From positions 1-15,655 of the forward strand of contig CAZHWR010000040.1 in NCBI GenBank assembly GCA_964536085.1: a stretch of 15,655 bases of DNA, written 5' to 3'. How positions within the stretch are numbered: position 1 is the stretch's first letter; every line of letters starts with the position of its first letter. The stretch comes from CAZHWR01 sp964536085 (GTDB lineage: Bacteria > Bacillota > Clostridia > Oscillospirales > Ruminococcaceae). Below are positions 12,849 through 15,655 of the stretch, one piece after another. The translations under genes were made by a program, and so were the position numbers. The notes under the pieces are model-generated. The model was given only the letters and a program-made list of their open reading frames with translations, was not told the origin of the DNA and made no database searches.

Positions 12849-13853
12849 CTATTTTGTCACTGACTTTGCGCTTTTGCCGCAGAATGCCTTCTGCGCTTTG
12901 TTTCTTAGCTTTACTGAGCGCCTAAGCGTTGTTTTATTGCTTTTATATCTTGATGATTTCGGGCTTTGACCGAAATATGTATATGGAATCTTGTTTGAGC
13001 TAAGATTGCTTTGCTCGACCTGCGGGTCGAAGATAAAATACGTTCCGCCGAAATAAACCTTTGCCCAGGTGTGACCTGTGTAACCGCCGCTGCTTGAGTG
13101 AATGTCTCCTTCATCGATATAAGCGGAAAACCCGGCGAGATCGCACAGCACTGCCAATGCTCCGGAATACGCGGTGCACGCGCCTTTTTTTGTTTTAAAC
13201 GCAGTCATGGCGCGGTCGAGGTAATAAATATCCATCGCGACGGAGTTTTTATAAAGCTTTGCGGAATAATCAGAGGAGGTCAAATAATAGTTTGGGTTTC
13301 GGCTGTAGCTGAAGGCAGTAGCGCAGTATTTGTATATCGCTTTGAGCTTTTGATAGTTCGACATTTTGTTGTTAATGATTTTTTTGAGTATTTTCTCGGC
13401 TTTTTTATCGACGTCGATATGACCGGTAAGCATTGGGCGGAGCTTCGTTTGATTGACGAGCTTTTTTGAAAATACGCTCGCTTTGGCAAGCGTAACGGTT
13501 TGTGAATAATCGCCCAGCTTGATTTGACCGTTTGAAACGGTATAAGCGCAAATCTTATAGCTGTATGTTTTTGTTCTGCCGATATTTTTTTCAATATATC
13601 GTGTTTTTTTAACGTCGGCTATTTTTTCGAATCCGTTTTTTGAGCTTCGGTAAACGTAATATCCTTCAGCGCCTTCTGACTCGTCCCACTTGATTCTCGC
13701 CTGTCTTTTAAAAGTTCTGACGATGCTTACGTTCGCGGGAGCGACAGGGCGGGAATTGTCCGACTTAGCAAAAACGGACAGCGGACATGCGACCGACGAA
13801 AGCGTAATCAGAAATGCGGTAAATATTGCCGAAGCCCTACGAAATAGCTGCAT
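12849..13853 (-). CDS. secreted Fn3-transglutaminase-like protein
   Basis: A protein of 334 aa from the ATG at 13853, preceded by AGGTGAT 4 nt away; an in-frame TTG at 13874 lies upstream of that site. A Sec signal peptide (1-29) carries a likely VFA|K cleavage site. A fibronectin type III-like domain (about 38-124: APANVSI...RIKWDESEGAEGYYVYRS...YKICAYT) is followed by a transglutaminase-like/papain-fold domain (about 145-300). Its triad is Cys226 (KKGACTAYS), His261 (GYTGHTWAKVY) and Asp276 (FIFDPQ). The tail is strongly basic, with no LPxTG or SLH anchor. Members of this fold in Gram-positive bacteria act as extracellular proteases or cross-linkers; the substrate is unknown. It has its own promoter and terminator. 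Confidence 0.88.
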   Translation of the reverse strand: MQLFRRASAIFTAFLITLSSVACPLSVFAKSDNSRPVAPANVSIVRTFKRQARIKWDESEGAEGYYVYRSSKNGFEKIADVKKTRYIEKNIGRTKTYSYKICAYTVSNGQIKLGDYSQTVTLAKASVFSKKLVNQTKLRPMLTGHIDVDKKAEKILKKIINNKMSNYQKLKAIYKYCATAFSYSRNPNYYLTSSDYSAKLYKNSVAMDIYYLDRAMTAFKTKKGACTAYSGALAVLCDLAGFSAYIDEGDIHSSSGGYTGHTWAKVYFGGTYFIFDPQVEQSNLSSNKIPYTYFGQSPKSSRYKSNKTTLRRSVKLRNKAQKAFCGKSAKSVTK

Positions 13854-13885
13854 GTTTATCACCTGAAAAATCAAAATACTCTATT

Positions 13886-13914
13886 ATTATATAAAATCAG
13901 GCAAAATAATGCAA
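13886..13914 (-). promoter_or_regulatory. promoter of the transglutaminase-like gene
   Basis: On the minus strand TTGCAT (13909-13914), a 17-nt spacer and a perfect TATAAT (13886-13891). The predicted start is near 13879, about 26 nt before the ATG. Confidence 0.7.
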
Positions 13915-13990
13915 ATATAAAAGTCTGTCTGAATATGGCGGCTGATAAAATATTTTTGATTTAACATGAGCGGGGTCGGTTTACAGCCGT

Positions 13991-14857
13991 TTAATCGGCA
14001 GCTCTAAGCTCGGATATCTTATGCTTCTCGGTTGAATTATTATTAACTCCCGATTCACCGTAAGACGTGCAGAACACATATCCGTTTTCTATAGTTATGT
14101 ACTCACAGTCTATGCCGAGATTTTCCTGACCGTTTTCGTACAGCTTTGAGCGGTAAAGGGTTTTATCGCTCACATAGTACAGATATCCGTCGCAAACAGT
14201 CGCGCAATTGCCCGACGGGCACAAAAGCTTGTCCTGTTTGCCTCCGCTTGTGTCCAACAGATATTCAAACGAACCGTCGTCCTGTGATACGGTGTAGTGC
14301 AAGCCCTCGTCCGAGCTTGCGAGCGCGGTGAAATTTTTGCTGTCGGTGAGTACGGCTGTTTTTTTGTCGCTGAGCTTCATCGAGCAGATAGTGCGATTTG
14401 TAGACAAGGCGTTTTCTGATTTTATATAGTATAGACTTTCTCCGTCTGTCTGCAGGTTGGAGGCTAATGTGTCAAGCTGGCTTTTTTCGCCGCTTTTAGT
14501 GAGACTGAACAAATTCATCTGCATATCGACGCAGTAAAACGTTTCGCCGACAAGCTTAAAGCTCCATATCTGTTCATCGGCAACGGTGTTGCCGTCGGAC
14601 GAATAGATTTTGCCGTCCGATTTGCTTCGGTAGTAAACAGCCCCGCCGTCTATAGTGATGTTGTCTGCGTCAACGCCGGAAACAACCGTTTCGGACTGCT
14701 CGTCGCCCGATTTGGCTTTTACTATTCCGCTTTCATCCGCATAATAGATATATTCGCCGTCGGTGTTGGTTTTTACCTGCTGTGCAGCTGTTTTATCACA
14801 CCCTGCAAGCAAAAACAGTATAGACAATGTCAGCAATAAAGCTATGAACTTTTTCAT
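13991..14857 (-). CDS. lipoprotein with DUF5050-like repeats (probable beta-propeller)
   Basis: A protein of 288 aa with a perfect AAGGAGG 7 nt before the ATG. The lipoprotein signal peptide ends LLAGC (Cys20). The mature part repeats the pattern (D/T)G-x-x-(I/L)YY-x-(A/S)-x(n)-(I/L)-(Y/K): GEYIYYADESG, GGAVYYRSKSDGKIYS, GETFYCVDMQMNLFS, GESLYYIKSENALS, DGYLYYVSDKTLYRS and NGYVFCTSYGE. Such YY-repeats are typical of DUF5050 and related propellers in Clostridia, thought to bind ligands or partners outside the membrane. It probably forms an operon with the upstream lipoprotein gene (40-nt gap). No enzymatic motif. Confidence 0.85.
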   Translation of the reverse strand: MKKFIALLLTLSILFLLAGCDKTAAQQVKTNTDGEYIYYADESGIVKAKSGDEQSETVVSGVDADNITIDGGAVYYRSKSDGKIYSSDGNTVADEQIWSFKLVGETFYCVDMQMNLFSLTKSGEKSQLDTLASNLQTDGESLYYIKSENALSTNRTICSMKLSDKKTAVLTDSKNFTALASSDEGLHYTVSQDDGSFEYLLDTSGGKQDKLLCPSGNCATVCDGYLYYVSDKTLYRSKLYENGQENLGIDCEYITIENGYVFCTSYGESGVNNNSTEKHKISELRAAD

Positions 14858-14897
14858 ATGTAAACCTCCTTAGTAATTAACTTCTGCAAAAAATTCG

Positions 14898-15602
14898 CTA
14901 TTTTCGTGGGTCTTTTAGTATTTTAATATTAGCGTTTTTTACAAGCTTTTCTGCATAATCATCAAAATATTCTTCAAACTCCTGATTTTTGTCTGTTTTG
15001 CTGTATTCATTATCCTTAACATACTGATACAACTTTTGATATAAAACATTCTCTTTCATAGTCGGGAGTGACTTCATCAACTCAACATATTCGCTTTCTT
15101 TAATCCCAATGCCGCGGCAGTATTCACTAAAGCATTCCTGCGCCTGCTCTCCGCCATTGATGAAGGCGTTATAATTATATTGTACGTATTCGTCTAATTC
15201 AGAGTCAGTTACATTAAGCCCAAGAGCTTCGGCTTGCTGATACATGGATTGATTTTTCACAAGCGTATCATATGCTTTTTGTTTGTCGGTTCCGCCTATC
15301 ATTGATAAACAAATATCAAATTGAAGCTGTGTGACTTCTCTGCCGTTAATGTTTAAGATTATATCGTCGCTTGTAGCCGAATGAATTATATTACCAAGCT
15401 CTTTGCCGTTATTGTAGTAATCTTCAGGAGTTCCGTAAACTGTTGTTTGGGTTTGTGAGTTTGATTGTGAGTTTACCGAGTTTGAAACTGCATTGTTTGC
15501 CTGTACACTGTTGTCTATGTTGCTTTCTGAATTGCTGCATGCTGACATTAGCAGCAGAGCAAAAAGTGATAATAGTATGATTAGTATTTTTTTATCTGTC
15601 AA
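14898..15602 (-). CDS. SurA/PrsA N-terminal-like lipoprotein (no PPIase domain)
   Basis: A protein of 234 aa from a TTG start, with AAAGGAG 6 nt upstream and no suitable ATG nearby. The signal peptide ends LMSAC (Cys22). A Ser/Asn/Gln-rich linker (23-57) is followed by a helical region like the chaperone part of SurA and PrsA. It opens with a strand DIILNINGREVTQLQFD, then helices with AYDTLVKNQSMYQQAEALGLNVTDSELDEYVQ. The parvulin rotamase domain that normally follows in PrsA is absent, and the protein ends with helices and a basic tail. It may be a chaperone-like lipoprotein. It is probably the first gene of an operon with the downstream lipoprotein; its promoter is largely beyond or at the window edge and I do not see a good one. 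Confidence 0.8.
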   Translation of the reverse strand: MTDKKILIILLSLFALLLMSACSNSESNIDNSVQANNAVSNSVNSQSNSQTQTTVYGTPEDYYNNGKELGNIIHSATSDDIILNINGREVTQLQFDICLSMIGGTDKQKAYDTLVKNQSMYQQAEALGLNVTDSELDEYVQYNYNAFINGGEQAQECFSEYCRGIGIKESEYVELMKSLPTMKENVLYQKLYQYVKDNEYSKTDKNQEFEEYFDDYAEKLVKNANIKILKDPRK

Positions 15603-15655
15603 AATTAGCTCCTTTATAGTTATATTATTACTTCTACCGTAATGGGAGTAGCAAA

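Overview
The window looks like a chromosomal segment from an anaerobic Bacillota, most likely a gut Clostridia of the Oscillospirales/Ruminococcaceae type. The evidence is moderate GC content, strong AGGAGG ribosome binding sites, sigma-A style promoters, many Gram-positive lipoproteins and one secreted protein, an Fe-S type RlmD methyltransferase, a class A PBP with a Cys-bearing tail, and a GH4 alpha-galactosidase with a divergent AraC regulator. I see no phage, plasmid, IS or CRISPR signature. The taxonomic guess is from family resemblance only.

Layout. 1-71: 3'-truncated tRNA-Pro(GGG) on the minus strand with its own promoter. 231-554 (-): small membrane-anchored protein. 555-944: promoter and long leader. 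945-3248 (+): class A penicillin-binding protein ending in a strong terminator. 3339-4721 (+): RlmD-type rRNA methyltransferase. 4876-5544 (+): PAP2 phosphatase. 5653-6465 (-) and 6583-7902 (+): divergent AraC regulator and GH4 alpha-galactosidase, a small sugar-use locus.

8030-11340 is the least ordinary part. A short XRE repressor (-) faces a probable operon (+) that starts at a strong promoter carrying operator-like ATAATTAT sites. The operon encodes a single-TM protein with an NTF2-like exterior, a zinc-ribbon mini-ORF followed in frame (after a TAA) by a four-TM protein, a lipoprotein, a second zinc-ribbon mini-ORF followed in frame (after a TAA) by an Lgt-like protein missing its N-terminus, and a terminator. 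It looks like an envelope module under its own regulator, and at least two of its genes appear to be broken or truncated.

11467-12696 (+): CPA2 cation/proton antiporter with its own promoter. 12832-15602 (-): a secreted Fn3-transglutaminase-like protein, then a two-gene lipoprotein operon (a repetitive DUF5050-like lipoprotein and a SurA/PrsA-N-like lipoprotein). Most genes in the window concern the cell envelope. I did not find a clearly new defence, mobile or biosynthetic system; the regulated zinc-ribbon/Lgt-like module is the best candidate for follow-up.
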